Shown here: positions 1 through 7,413 of the stretch, piece by piece
Layout of the letters: each line of letters begins with the position of its first letter
How positions within the stretch are numbered: position 1 is the stretch's first letter
Source: Craurococcus roseus
GTDB taxonomy: Bacteria > Pseudomonadota > Alphaproteobacteria > Acetobacterales > Acetobacteraceae
DNA length: 57,590 nucleotides
Assembly (NCBI RefSeq): GCF_039523795.1
Contig: NZ_BAAAFZ010000068.1
Location: 1 to 57,590, forward strand
Reading direction: 5' to 3'
Notes under the pieces: generated by a model
What the model was told of the DNA's origin: nothing
Seen by the model: the letters and a program-made list of their open reading frames with translations, nothing else
Database searches by the model: none
Position numbers and translations under genes: made by a program

Positions 1-2
1 CC

Positions 3-353
3 TCGGCCGAGCTGCGCGCCGGCGCCGCGCCCGGCGGGCTGGACGCGCGGCGCTGGCGCGACCTGCGGCGCGGCAAGACCCGGCCGGAGCGCGTGCTGGA
101 CCTGCACGGGCGGCGCGCGCACGAGGCGCACGGCGCGCTCCGGGGCTTCCTGGCGGAGGCGCACGCGGACGGCGTGCGCTGCGTCGCGGTGGTGACCGGC
201 AAGGGCTCCACGCCGGAGGGCGGGGTGCTGCGGCGGGAGCTGCCGCACTGGTTGAACGCGCCGGACCTCCGCCCGCTGCTGCTCGGCGCGGCGCACCCGC
301 ACGCGGCCAACCCGGGCGCGGTGCATCTCCTCCTGCGCCGCCGGCGGGGCTGA
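3..353 (+). CDS. Smr (MutS2 C-terminal-like) domain protein, 5'-truncated by window edge
   Basis: Only the C-terminal part is present; the frame is open to the window edge. The visible protein carries the Smr hallmarks: the LDLHG motif, then VTGKG and the GGVLRRELPHWL segment, ending in a strand rich in basic residues (VHLLLRRRRG). Smr domains are small nucleic-acid nicking or binding modules. Stand-alone alphaproteobacterial versions have a basic N-terminus and an Smr C-terminus, which fits the R/K-rich lead-in here. Family membership is clear, but the substrate is not known. The gene runs tail-to-tail into the glucan synthase operon with a 31-bp gap. Confidence 0.85.
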   Translation, partial: SAELRAGAAPGGLDARRWRDLRRGKTRPERVLDLHGRRAHEAHGALRGFLAEAHADGVRCVAVVTGKGSTPEGGVLRRELPHWLNAPDLRPLLLGAAHPHAANPGAVHLLLRRRRG

Positions 354-384
354 ACGGGCGGCGCGGCGCCCGCTCCCCCGAGGC

Positions 385-2352
385 TCAGGACCGCGAGGCG
401 CGCGCCAGCAGGCCCGCCACCATGCCGCCCGGGGCCGTCCGCACCGTGCCGGAAGCGCCCTCGCGCGTGTGCAGCTTGGCGAGGATCGCCGCGCGCTGCG
501 CCGGCTCCGGCCGCAGGGCCGCCGCGAAGCCGCCCGCCTCGACGCGCGCCACCTCCGCGGGCACGCGGCCGACGGCGTCGATCTCCACCTCGCATTCCTG
601 GCCGGGCCGCAGCAACGGGCCGCCGCGAAGCCAAGCATCGGCGGGCGTGAGGCGCATCATCCAGGCGGGCACGGCGGCGCCCTCGGCGTGCACCACGGCC
701 CGCTCCGGCCGCAGACGCGCGGCGTCGGAGGCGCGCGGCGGCTCGACGCAGACGGCCATGGCTACGGCGAGCACGGCGAGGTTGTAGAAGGTCCAGAACA
801 GGATCACCCACTTGCCGTCGCCGGCGTCGCGGTCGAACACCACGCCGGTCAGGGGCGAGAAGAACAGCCCCGCGACCGTCAGCGCGAACAGGGCCAGCAG
901 CGGCTTGAGCAGCGGCCATTGCACCACCACCCGGTCCCGGTCGCCGCCCTTGGCCGTGACCTTGAACTTGTGCCCGCGCGGCTTCGCCAGGCCGAGCGCC
1001 ACGGCCTTGGTGATCTCCTTGGCGCCCAGGACTTGGCTCACGTCGTTCAGGATCGGCACGACCAAGCCGCCGGAGATCCAGTTCAGCGCGACCAGCACCG
1101 TGAGCATGTAGGGGACGAAGTACTCTATCACCCCCGCCACCGGCGCGTTCACCACCGTGACGCCGAAGAACCAGTAGGCGAGCGGCGTGACGAGGCAGGC
1201 CAGGCGGAACGGGTAGGTCGTCGCCCAGTACAGGAAGGAGTCGACCAGCCCCACGCGGTCGGCGAGGCGCAGCCGGTTGCGCGCGAAGGGGCCCATCGGG
1301 CCGCGGATGATCTGCATCAACCCGAGGCACCACCGGCCGCGCTGGGTGATGTATTCGCCCAGGCCCTCCGGGGCGAGGCCCTCGGTCAGCGGCTCGTTGA
1401 GGTAGGCGGTGGAGTAGCCCTCCTCGCGCAGCCGCAGCGTGATCAGGTAGTCCTCCGTCACGCTGCCGACCGGGAAGCCGCCGATCGCTTCGAGCGCCGA
1501 CCACCGCATGACCGAGGAGGTGCCGCAGCAGAAGGCGAGGCCCCACGCGTCCCGGGCGGGCTGGATGTGGTCGAAGAAGAAGCGCTGCTCGTCCGGGTAG
1601 GCACGGCCGATCCCGAGGTTGTGCTGGATCGGGTCGGGGTTGAAGAAGTGCTGCGGCGTCTGCACCAAGCCGACCGACGGGTCGTGGAACAGCGCCAGCG
1701 CCCGGTCGAGGAAGTCCCGGTGCGGCACGAAGTCGGCGTCGAGCACCGCGACGAAATCGGGCGGCGCCTCCAGGGTCCGCAGCACGCCGAAGGCGGCGTT
1801 GATGTTGCCGGCCTTGGCGTGGGCGTTGTCCGCCCGCGTCAGGTAGCGGGCGCCGAGCCGGGCGCAGAGGTGGCGGAGCCAGGGCCGGCGCGCGTCGTCC
1901 AGGACCCAGACGCGGGTGTCCGGGTGCCGCACCGCGAGCGCGCCGACGATCGTGCGCTCCAGGATCGCTTCCTCTTCGTTGTAGGTGGCGATCAGGATGT
2001 CCACCACCGGCGCGCGGCCGGGGCGCCACCACCCGGCGTGGCGGTCGGCCTCGGGCGCGCGGTCGCGCGTGCGGGACAGGAACAGGAAGGCGAGGCTGGA
2101 GGAGGCCACGGTGCCGGCCTCCAGCAGGGCGAAGGACCAGCCGGCGAAGGCGTCGATGGTGAAGCCCAGCGGCGGCACCGTTTCGGAGAAGCGCCACGCC
2201 ATGTAGCGGACGGACAGGAGGAAGGCGGCGGCGAGCAGCGCCGCGCGCACCAGCGGGTCGCCGCGGCGGCAGAAGGGGAGCACCACCAGCGCCAAGCCGA
2301 TGGCGAGCGCCGTGGGCGCGAAGGCCGCGGCGTAGTCGCCGAGCAGGAACAC
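385..2352 (-). CDS. Processive GT2 beta-glucan synthase (cellulose synthase/BgsA-like)
   Basis: This 655-aa membrane glycosyltransferase has N-terminal hydrophobic segments (about residues 5-55 and 70-92). The GT2 catalytic signature follows in order: VLDDARRP (D152/D153), the DAD metal site at 205-207, TED at 299-301 and QRGRW at 337-341. Further membrane helices span about 370-435 and 480-535. The C-terminal ~115 residues sit where BcsA has PilZ, but I see no RxxxR / (D/N)xSxxG pair. A GTG start is chosen because it lies 2 nt after the upstream gene's stop codon; the frame stays open upstream but that is the neighbour's sequence. No bcsB or bcsZ is nearby. A membrane-fusion gene immediately upstream matches the Sinorhizobium bgsBA mixed-linkage beta-glucan arrangement better than cellulose operons. 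Product identity is inference. Confidence 0.85.
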   Translation of the reverse strand: MFLLGDYAAAFAPTALAIGLALVVLPFCRRGDPLVRAALLAAAFLLSVRYMAWRFSETVPPLGFTIDAFAGWSFALLEAGTVASSSLAFLFLSRTRDRAPEADRHAGWWRPGRAPVVDILIATYNEEEAILERTIVGALAVRHPDTRVWVLDDARRPWLRHLCARLGARYLTRADNAHAKAGNINAAFGVLRTLEAPPDFVAVLDADFVPHRDFLDRALALFHDPSVGLVQTPQHFFNPDPIQHNLGIGRAYPDEQRFFFDHIQPARDAWGLAFCCGTSSVMRWSALEAIGGFPVGSVTEDYLITLRLREEGYSTAYLNEPLTEGLAPEGLGEYITQRGRWCLGLMQIIRGPMGPFARNRLRLADRVGLVDSFLYWATTYPFRLACLVTPLAYWFFGVTVVNAPVAGVIEYFVPYMLTVLVALNWISGGLVVPILNDVSQVLGAKEITKAVALGLAKPRGHKFKVTAKGGDRDRVVVQWPLLKPLLALFALTVAGLFFSPLTGVVFDRDAGDGKWVILFWTFYNLAVLAVAMAVCVEPPRASDAARLRPERAVVHAEGAAVPAWMMRLTPADAWLRGGPLLRPGQECEVEIDAVGRVPAEVARVEAGGFAAALRPEPAQRAAILAKLHTREGASGTVRTAPGGMVAGLLARASRS

Positions 2353-2354
2353 CG

Positions 2355-3566
2355 CTAGCCCACGCCAAGCGCGGCGAGCATCCGGCGCCAGGGGTCGAGC
2401 GGCCGGGGGGCGAAGGCGGCGCGGCCGGTGCGCCCCACCGCGCAGCCGAGCTCCGGGTCGGCGGCCAGCGCCGGGAACACCATCGCCACGTCGTAGCGCT
2501 TGAGGTGCTCCGCGCTCGGCCCGACGGCGAGGCTGCGGTAGATGGTCTCGGCGCCGGAGCCGGCGAGGCGCGCGACGGTGCCTTCGAAGACGCGGCCGTC
2601 GCCCAGCAGGCGGAACCGCGCCGGGTCGCCCACGCTGAGCCGGTTGTAGACCGACTCGCGCACGCTGGCGGTGACGACCGTGGTGGAGCAGTCCACCAGC
2701 CGCACCACGTCCTGGGCCCGGCGCACGTATTCGCCGCTGCCCGTCATCACCTCCCACAACATGCCAGGCACGGGCGAGGCGAGGCGCGCCTCGCGGAAGC
2801 GCGCGAGCCGCACGCGTTCCTCGTTCACTTGATTTTCGAGCAGCTCGATGCGGCGGTTGCGCTCGCGCACGTCGGCGGAGATCTCGCCCAGGCGCTGGTC
2901 TATCTCGCGCAGGCGCTGGGTGGAGGAGGGCGCGTCGTTGTAGGAATCGCCCAGGAACACGCCGCGGCGGGCGGCGTCCAGCTCGATCGTCAGGTAGCGG
3001 ACGCGGTAGCGCGCCGCTTCCACCTCCTGCGTGCCCACCTCGAAGCCGGAGCGGGCCTTGTTGAAGTCGGCCACCGTCTGCACGCCGCTGCGGCTCAGGT
3101 CGTTTGCGCGGCGCAGGGTCGCGTCCGCTTCGCGCAGGCGGGACTGCGTCCCTTCCAGCGCGGCGCCCGCTTCGGCCAGGCGCGCTTCGAGCTGCTGGAC
3201 GCGGCCGCGCGCGTAGTCGGCCGCCTGCCCTTCCAGCAGCGCGCGGCTGGCGACCAGCGCCTTGGTCAGGTCGAGCAGGCGGGCGAGGTCGGCTTCGGCC
3301 ATCGCCAGCATGCGGCGGAGGTCGGTGAGGCGCGTCTCGTCGGGCCGCGGGTCCTCCACCCGGCCGATCGGCTCGCCCGGGCCGAGCCGGGCGCCGAGGT
3401 TGCGGACCTGCAGCGCGAGTTCGCCGTCCACCGGCGCGCGGACCGTCAGCACCTGCGCGTTGACCACGGCGTTGGCGCTGATGCCGGCCATCTGCTCGCC
3501 GACGATGACGTAGGCGCCGCCGGCGGCGAGGAGCAGGCCGGCGGCGAGGGTGGCGGCGCGCTTCAC
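2355..3566 (-). CDS. HlyD-family membrane fusion protein (BgsB-like)
   Basis: This 403-aa protein has an N-terminal membrane anchor (about residues 5-25). A first half-lipoyl segment follows (VRAPVDGELALQV...LGPGEPIG), then a long Ala/Arg/Glu-rich coiled coil (about 65-215 and 235-265), the second half-lipoyl strand (LASPVPGMLWEV...GEYVRRAQDVVRLVD) and a beta-barrel tail. It is a periplasmic adaptor type protein. The GTG start forms a GTGA overlap with the stop of the upstream Cache-HAMP gene, and the stop lies 2 nt before the GT2 start, so the three genes are tightly coupled. No transporter ATPase or outer-membrane channel is adjacent, so it more likely works with the glucan synthase than with a type I secretion system. 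Confidence 0.85.
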   Translation of the reverse strand: MKRAATLAAGLLLAAGGAYVIVGEQMAGISANAVVNAQVLTVRAPVDGELALQVRNLGARLGPGEPIGRVEDPRPDETRLTDLRRMLAMAEADLARLLDLTKALVASRALLEGQAADYARGRVQQLEARLAEAGAALEGTQSRLREADATLRRANDLSRSGVQTVADFNKARSGFEVGTQEVEAARYRVRYLTIELDAARRGVFLGDSYNDAPSSTQRLREIDQRLGEISADVRERNRRIELLENQVNEERVRLARFREARLASPVPGMLWEVMTGSGEYVRRAQDVVRLVDCSTTVVTASVRESVYNRLSVGDPARFRLLGDGRVFEGTVARLAGSGAETIYRSLAVGPSAEHLKRYDVAMVFPALAADPELGCAVGRTGRAAFAPRPLDPWRRMLAALGVG

Positions 3567-4768
3567 TGGTGGGCGTCCGCCAACGCGGCCGGCGCCGGCC
3601 GTTGTTCCGCGTGCCGCCGCGGCAGGGGCTGGGGCGACGCCGCGGCCGACGCGGCGGCGGGCGCGGGGCACGCCGTTAGGGCGCTCTGGATGCGCGCCAG
3701 GGCCGCGCCGAGCACCGCGGCCTCGCGGTGCTCGCGGTGCTCGGGCACGGGTTCGTCAAGTTGTCCCGCGGCCATCGCCTCGGCGCTGGCGGCCAAGCGG
3801 GACAGCGGCCGCGCGATGGCGCGGGCGAGCAGGGCGCCGGCGGCGAGGAGCAGGAGGCTGACGCCGAGCATGGGGGGCAGGAGCCGCGCGGCCATCTCCC
3901 GCGCCGGCGCGTGGGCGACGGCCGAGGGCTGGCGCAGGATCAGGCTCCAACCGAAGCTCGGCATGTTCTTGTGGCCGGGCACGGGCATGGTGACGCTGAG
4001 GTGGCGTCCGCCGTCGGGCCACTCCTCTTCCGCGGTGGCCACGACGCCTTGGCCGGCCGCGAGCACGCCGCGCAGGTGCTGGATGCGGGTGCCCTCGACC
4101 CCAGGCGGGCCGATGATCACGGTGCCGTCGCGCGACACCAGTAGGATCTCCGCCCGTTCGGGCCGCACCGCCTCGCGGACCAGGTCGCGCACCGCGCTCC
4201 ATGGGATGTGCGCCCCGATCACGCCGACCACCGCGCCATCCGAGGCGCGCCGCACCGGCTTCGAGAAGTCCAGGATGCGCAGGGGTTCGGAGGAGTCACC
4301 CGGCGAGAGGAGGCGTTGCAGCAGCAGCGCCTCGCGCACGTCGCCCGCGAAGGGGCCCTCGAGCCCGCTGCGGAACCAGTCGCGGGCGCTGACGTCCTGC
4401 CCTTCGAGCATCCCTTCGGCGGCGGCGGTCACGCGGCCGTTCGGCCCGGCCACGCCGATCCAGGACAGCCGGTCGTCCAGCCTCCTGGCGGTGTCGAGAC
4501 GGATGCGGAAGACGCTGGTCGGCTCGTCCTCGCGCGACGCCATCGCGGCGAGGCCATCGACCTGCCGCCACGGCGTGTAGAGCGTGCGCGCGAGCCTGGC
4601 GCCGGCGTTCTGCCCCGCGGACCGCAGGCCCTCGACCGTGCGCTTGTCGGCGACGGCGCTCGACGCCGAGACGATGAAGGGGAGCGCCGCCACGGTGGGC
4701 GCGATCGCGGCGAGCGCGAAGAATCCGACGAGGTAGCCCCGGAGACCGAGGCGAGGGGTCCGACGCAC
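3563..4768 (-). CDS. Membrane sensor with periplasmic Cache-type domain and HAMP, no output domain
   Basis: The 401-aa protein has an N-terminal helix (about residues 10-35) and a periplasmic region of about 240 residues. That region has Cache-like features: DDRLSWIGVAGPNGRV, ARDWF, a KPV segment after an FS, and SRDGTVI. A second helix (about 293-315) and a HAMP-like stretch follow (ARAIARPLSRLAASAEAMAAGQLDEPV). After HAMP there is only a low-complexity Ala/Pro/Arg/His tail, so no kinase, methyl-accepting, GGDEF or EAL module is present. The GTG start has a GAGGTG ribosome site about 8 nt upstream. It is the first gene of the glucan operon and may gate the synthase in response to a ligand; that role is inference. 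Confidence 0.8.
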   Translation of the reverse strand: MRRTPRLGLRGYLVGFFALAAIAPTVAALPFIVSASSAVADKRTVEGLRSAGQNAGARLARTLYTPWRQVDGLAAMASREDEPTSVFRIRLDTARRLDDRLSWIGVAGPNGRVTAAAEGMLEGQDVSARDWFRSGLEGPFAGDVREALLLQRLLSPGDSSEPLRILDFSKPVRRASDGAVVGVIGAHIPWSAVRDLVREAVRPERAEILLVSRDGTVIIGPPGVEGTRIQHLRGVLAAGQGVVATAEEEWPDGGRHLSVTMPVPGHKNMPSFGWSLILRQPSAVAHAPAREMAARLLPPMLGVSLLLLAAGALLARAIARPLSRLAASAEAMAAGQLDEPVPEHREHREAAVLGAALARIQSALTACPAPAAASAAASPQPLPRRHAEQRPAPAALADAHQ

Positions 4769-4881
4769 GGCAGTTCACCTCGAAATCTTACGTGCCGAGT
4801 TTACTCACACGTTCGTGAATACATTATGTATGGCATGCGTAACATTACGAGGAAACAAAATTCCTGCGCAGGGCGCGTTTT
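4769..4881. promoter_or_regulatory. AT-rich promoter region with a 13-bp palindrome
   Basis: This stretch is strikingly AT-richer than its surroundings. It contains a perfect palindrome ATACAT-T-ATGTAT at 4819-4831 and a CACG-TT-CGTG inverted repeat at 4808-4817. It lies upstream of the leftward sensor/glucan operon and downstream of the leftward gene at 4882, so it most likely holds the glucan operon promoter and an operator. No regulator is identified. Confidence 0.4.
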
Positions 4882-5457
4882 TCAGGCGGGCACCAAAGGC
4901 CCGCCGAGCAGCCGCGCCGCGTGCGTCACCTTGCGGCGGCCGTGGCTGCGCGCGGTGAGGGGCGCGGCGGTGTGGTGGTTGTCGTGCAGCACCGCGAAGC
5001 CGAAGCCCTGGCTGCGCAGCAGCAGGAAGTGGTCGGTGACGCGCAGCAGGTACCAGCCAGCGGCCAAGCCGTCGCGCACCAGGCGGAGCAGGGTGGGGCG
5101 CCTCTCGGGCAGCGCGTGCGGCGCGTGCGCCACGCCGGCGGAGGCGAGCGTCGCCAGGAGGTCGCGCCAATACGCGGTGACGATCGGGCCTTCGGCCGGG
5201 TACCACTCCGGCGCGGAGGCGCGCAGCATGGCCGTGGCCTCGGCGTAGCTCCGGCCGGTGGCGAGGGCGAGGGCCGTCGGGCCGCACCAGGGCACCAGCC
5301 CGTGGTTTTCGGCGGCGAGGTCCAGATGGCTGCGCGGGCCGCGCGGTGCGGCGGCGGGCGGGAGGTCGAAGAGGAGGCCGATGGGCGGCGCCGCGGCGGC
5401 GGCGCGAGTCGTCGCTTGGTCGCCGGCGAAGCCGCCGGGGCCTTCTCGATGATCCAT
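4882..5457 (-). CDS. Uncharacterised protein with papain-like Cys-His-Asp arrangement
   Basis: The 191-aa protein has no signal peptide. A PWCGPTALA segment (Cys58 before a helix) resembles the nucleophile elbow of C39/papain-fold peptidases. Later segments TDHFLLL (His143) and LHDNHH (His158, Asp159, Asn160) could complete a Cys-His-Asp/Asn triad. The order and spacing fit a papain-like fold, but the family is not one I can name. An ATG start is chosen where similarity-like composition begins. It lies between the glucan operon and maf, on the same strand as both, with no overlap to either. Function is unknown; peptidase activity is a hypothesis from motif order only. Confidence 0.6.
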   Translation of the reverse strand: MDHREGPGGFAGDQATTRAAAAAPPIGLLFDLPPAAAPRGPRSHLDLAAENHGLVPWCGPTALALATGRSYAEATAMLRASAPEWYPAEGPIVTAYWRDLLATLASAGVAHAPHALPERRPTLLRLVRDGLAAGWYLLRVTDHFLLLRSQGFGFAVLHDNHHTAAPLTARSHGRRKVTHAARLLGGPLVPA

Positions 5458-5585
5458 GCTGCCCGTTTCCGTGGAGGCCGCCGGCGCGGCCCTGCGTTGA
5501 TCACAAATCCGTGATCAAGATCGTGGGAACAGAGGTGGGCGTCAATCGGAAATCCATGCGCCGGCCCCAGACCGAGGCCGCGACG

Positions 5586-6200
5586 TCACCCCAACAGCAC
5601 GCCGTGGCCGCGCAGGAAGCCTAACAGCGGCAGCAGCGGCAGGCCGAGCACCGCCGCGTGCTCGCCCCGCACGGCGGCGAAGAGGTGCGCGCCCAGCCCT
5701 TCCAACCGGTAGGCGCCGACGGACGAGAGCACCGCGTCGCCCTCCGCTTCCAGGTAGGCGTCGAGGAAGGCGTCGGAGAAGGCGCGCATGGTCAGGCGCG
5801 GCGTTTCCACGTGGCCCCACACGCGCTCGCCGCCGCGCCAGCACACCAGCGCCGTCGCCAACTCGTGCGTCTCGCCGCGGAGGGCGAGGAGTTGCGCGCG
5901 CGCCGCCGCCCCGTCCGCCGGCTTGTCGAACCACCGGCCGTCGCAGACCAGGATCTGGTCGGCGCCGATCACCAGCGCGTCCTCCCCCGCCCGCCGCGCG
6001 ACGCGGGCCGCCTTGGCCTCGGCGAGGACGGTCGCCGTCTCGGCCGCCGAGAGGCCCTCGGCGCGCGCGCTCTCCTTGATGGCGGCCTCGTCCACCGCCG
6101 CCGCCTCGGCCGTGAACCGCAGGCCCGCCGCCGCCAGCACCGCGCGGCGCGCGGCGGAGGCCGAGGCGAGGACGAGCGGGGGGTCCGGGCGCTGGATCAC
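5586..6200 (-). CDS. Maf-family nucleoside triphosphate pyrophosphatase
   Basis: The 204-aa protein begins PPLVLASASAARR, the Maf N-terminal motif. It contains the GADQIL segment (family GAD-hv), a KP motif (WFDKPAD) and a C-terminal SSVGAYRLEG. Maf proteins hydrolyse nucleoside triphosphates, often modified ones, and are part of the house-cleaning set. The length is typical. The start overlaps the stop of the upstream PPDK regulator gene by 4 nt (ATGA), so they are probably co-transcribed leftward away from oriC. Which Maf subfamily (dTTP/UTP or m7GTP) cannot be settled here. Confidence 0.9.
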   Translation of the reverse strand: MIQRPDPPLVLASASAARRAVLAAAGLRFTAEAAAVDEAAIKESARAEGLSAAETATVLAEAKAARVARRAGEDALVIGADQILVCDGRWFDKPADGAAARAQLLALRGETHELATALVCWRGGERVWGHVETPRLTMRAFSDAFLDAYLEAEGDAVLSSVGAYRLEGLGAHLFAAVRGEHAAVLGLPLLPLLGFLRGHGVLLG

Positions 6201-7111
6201 GCCGAAGGCCCGCCGCCGAAGACCGCCGCAGCGGGGTCAAGGGGCTGCGGCGGCGCCGTGCCGCGCTTCTGGCGCAGGTGCCACGCCTCCATCAGTTGCA
6301 GCACCGTCGCCGCCGTTTCCTCGATGGAGCGGCGCGTCACGTCGATCACGGGCCAGCCCATGCGGGTGCAGAGGCGGCGCGCGGCCAGGATCTCGGCCTT
6401 CACCGACTCCGGATCGATGTAATCGTTGGTGTCCTGCCGCACGCCTGCGGCGCCGATCAGCCGCAGCCGGTGGCGGCGGATCTCAATCAGCGCGTTGGTT
6501 TCGATGGTGAGGCCGACCACGGGGCAGGGCGTCGCTTCCAGTTCCGGCGGCAGCGCCGCGCCGGGCACGATCGGCACGTTGGCCGCCTTGATGCCGCGGT
6601 TCGCCAGGTAGAAGCAGGTCGGCGTCTTGCTGCTGCGCGACACGCCGACGAGGCAGACGTCCGCTTCGGCGATGCCGGCCGCGCCCTGGCCGTCGTCGTG
6701 CGCGAGCACGTAGTGCATGGCGTCGATGCGGCGGAAGTAGTCGGCGTCCAGCACGTGCTGCGCCGCGCGCTTCTCCCGCGGCTGCGAGCCGAACTGGCCC
6801 TGCAACAGGTCCACCACCTGGTCGAGCACGGAAAGGCACGGCACGCCGAGCCGCTCGCAGGTCTCCTCCAGCGCGTGGCGCAGGCTGCGGTCCACGAGGG
6901 TGAACAGCACCGGCCCCGGCTCGTGCCGCAACCCTTCCAAAACGCGGTCGAGCTGGAGGCGGGAGCGGATCAGGCTCCAGCGGTGCGGCGCCACCTGCTG
7001 GTCCTCGAAGCGCGCCAGGGTCGCGCGCGCGATGGAGTTCAGCGTCTCGCCGGTGCTGTCGGAGACGAGGTGCAGGTTCATGACGCGCTGCTGCGGCGGA
7101 GGCTGGGACAT
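6197..7111 (-). CDS. Pyruvate, phosphate dikinase / PEP synthase regulatory protein (DUF299)
   Basis: The 304-aa protein opens with LHLVSDSTGETL, the DUF299 signature. It has a P-loop-like GVSRSSKTPTCFYLANRGIKAANVP and a C-terminal DVTRRSIEETAATV. Members are bifunctional kinase/phosphorylases that switch PPDK or PEP synthase on and off at a threonine. The start is taken at the ATG giving MSQPPPQQ; the ATG ten residues in (MNLHLVSD) is an alternative. In Caulobacter and Rickettsia the homologous gene flanks the origin opposite hemE, and the same arrangement is seen here. It diverges from hemE across the oriC candidate. Confidence 0.93.
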   Translation of the reverse strand: MSQPPPQQRVMNLHLVSDSTGETLNSIARATLARFEDQQVAPHRWSLIRSRLQLDRVLEGLRHEPGPVLFTLVDRSLRHALEETCERLGVPCLSVLDQVVDLLQGQFGSQPREKRAAQHVLDADYFRRIDAMHYVLAHDDGQGAAGIAEADVCLVGVSRSSKTPTCFYLANRGIKAANVPIVPGAALPPELEATPCPVVGLTIETNALIEIRRHRLRLIGAAGVRQDTNDYIDPESVKAEILAARRLCTRMGWPVIDVTRRSIEETAATVLQLMEAWHLRQKRGTAPPQPLDPAAAVFGGGPSA

Positions 7112-7413
7112 GCCGGGGAGAATAGCGTGAGTCGCTGGGGATGCTGGGGAAAACCGCGGGGCCGATCCGTGAGTCGGGGGGAGTCGGGGACGGCGGCCCC
7201 GACTCGCGGCACAGCGGAGAAGGCGCCGCCGACTCCGCGGCCCCTGGGGACAATTCGGATTCGGCGCCGCGACTCAGGGGCTTGTCCACCGTTCCTCGCC
7301 TGGACGCGCCTGTGGACAACGACCCGGCAGGTTGCTTCCCCGCTATCCACAGGCCCAATTGACCCCCTCAATCCTTCTAAGACTCCTTGTTTGATAGAGA
7401 GAGGGCCGGCGCG
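7112..7413. other. oriC: Candidate chromosomal replication origin (oriC) between the DUF299 gene and hemE
   Basis: This 302-bp spacer lies between divergent genes that flank Cori in Caulobacter. DnaA-box-like 9-mers are TTGTCCACC at 7282-7290 (+), TTGTCCACA at 7311-7319 (-) and CTATCCACA at 7343-7351 (+), one or two mismatches from TTATCCACA. Eight GANTC sites start at 7129, 7171, 7181, 7201, 7231, 7258, 7271 and 7381. By base composition roughly one would be expected, so CcrM-type methylation control is suggested. An AT-richer stretch (7355-7400), with an ATTGA/TCAAT inverted repeat at 7358-7372, may be the unwinding element. No TTAA-N7-TTAA CtrA box is visible. Confidence 0.75.
7282..7351. 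promoter_or_regulatory. Cluster of three DnaA-box-like 9-mers
   Basis: TTGTCCACC (7282-7290, plus), TTGTCCACA (7311-7319, minus) and CTATCCACA (7343-7351, plus) sit about 30 bp apart in alternating orientation. A weaker TTGTCCCCA lies on the minus strand at 7245-7253. Spacing and identity fit a DnaA-binding array within oriC. Confidence 0.6.

Noticed and set aside
469..2358. Long plus-strand open frames opposite the glucan synthase gene
   Set aside because: They are Arg/His/Gly-rich shadows of the GC-rich minus-strand gene with no motif of their own.
2353..2757. N-terminal extension of the glucan synthase frame to 2757
   Set aside because: The extra residues are an out-of-frame reading of the upstream HlyD-type gene; the GTG at 2352 follows its stop directly.
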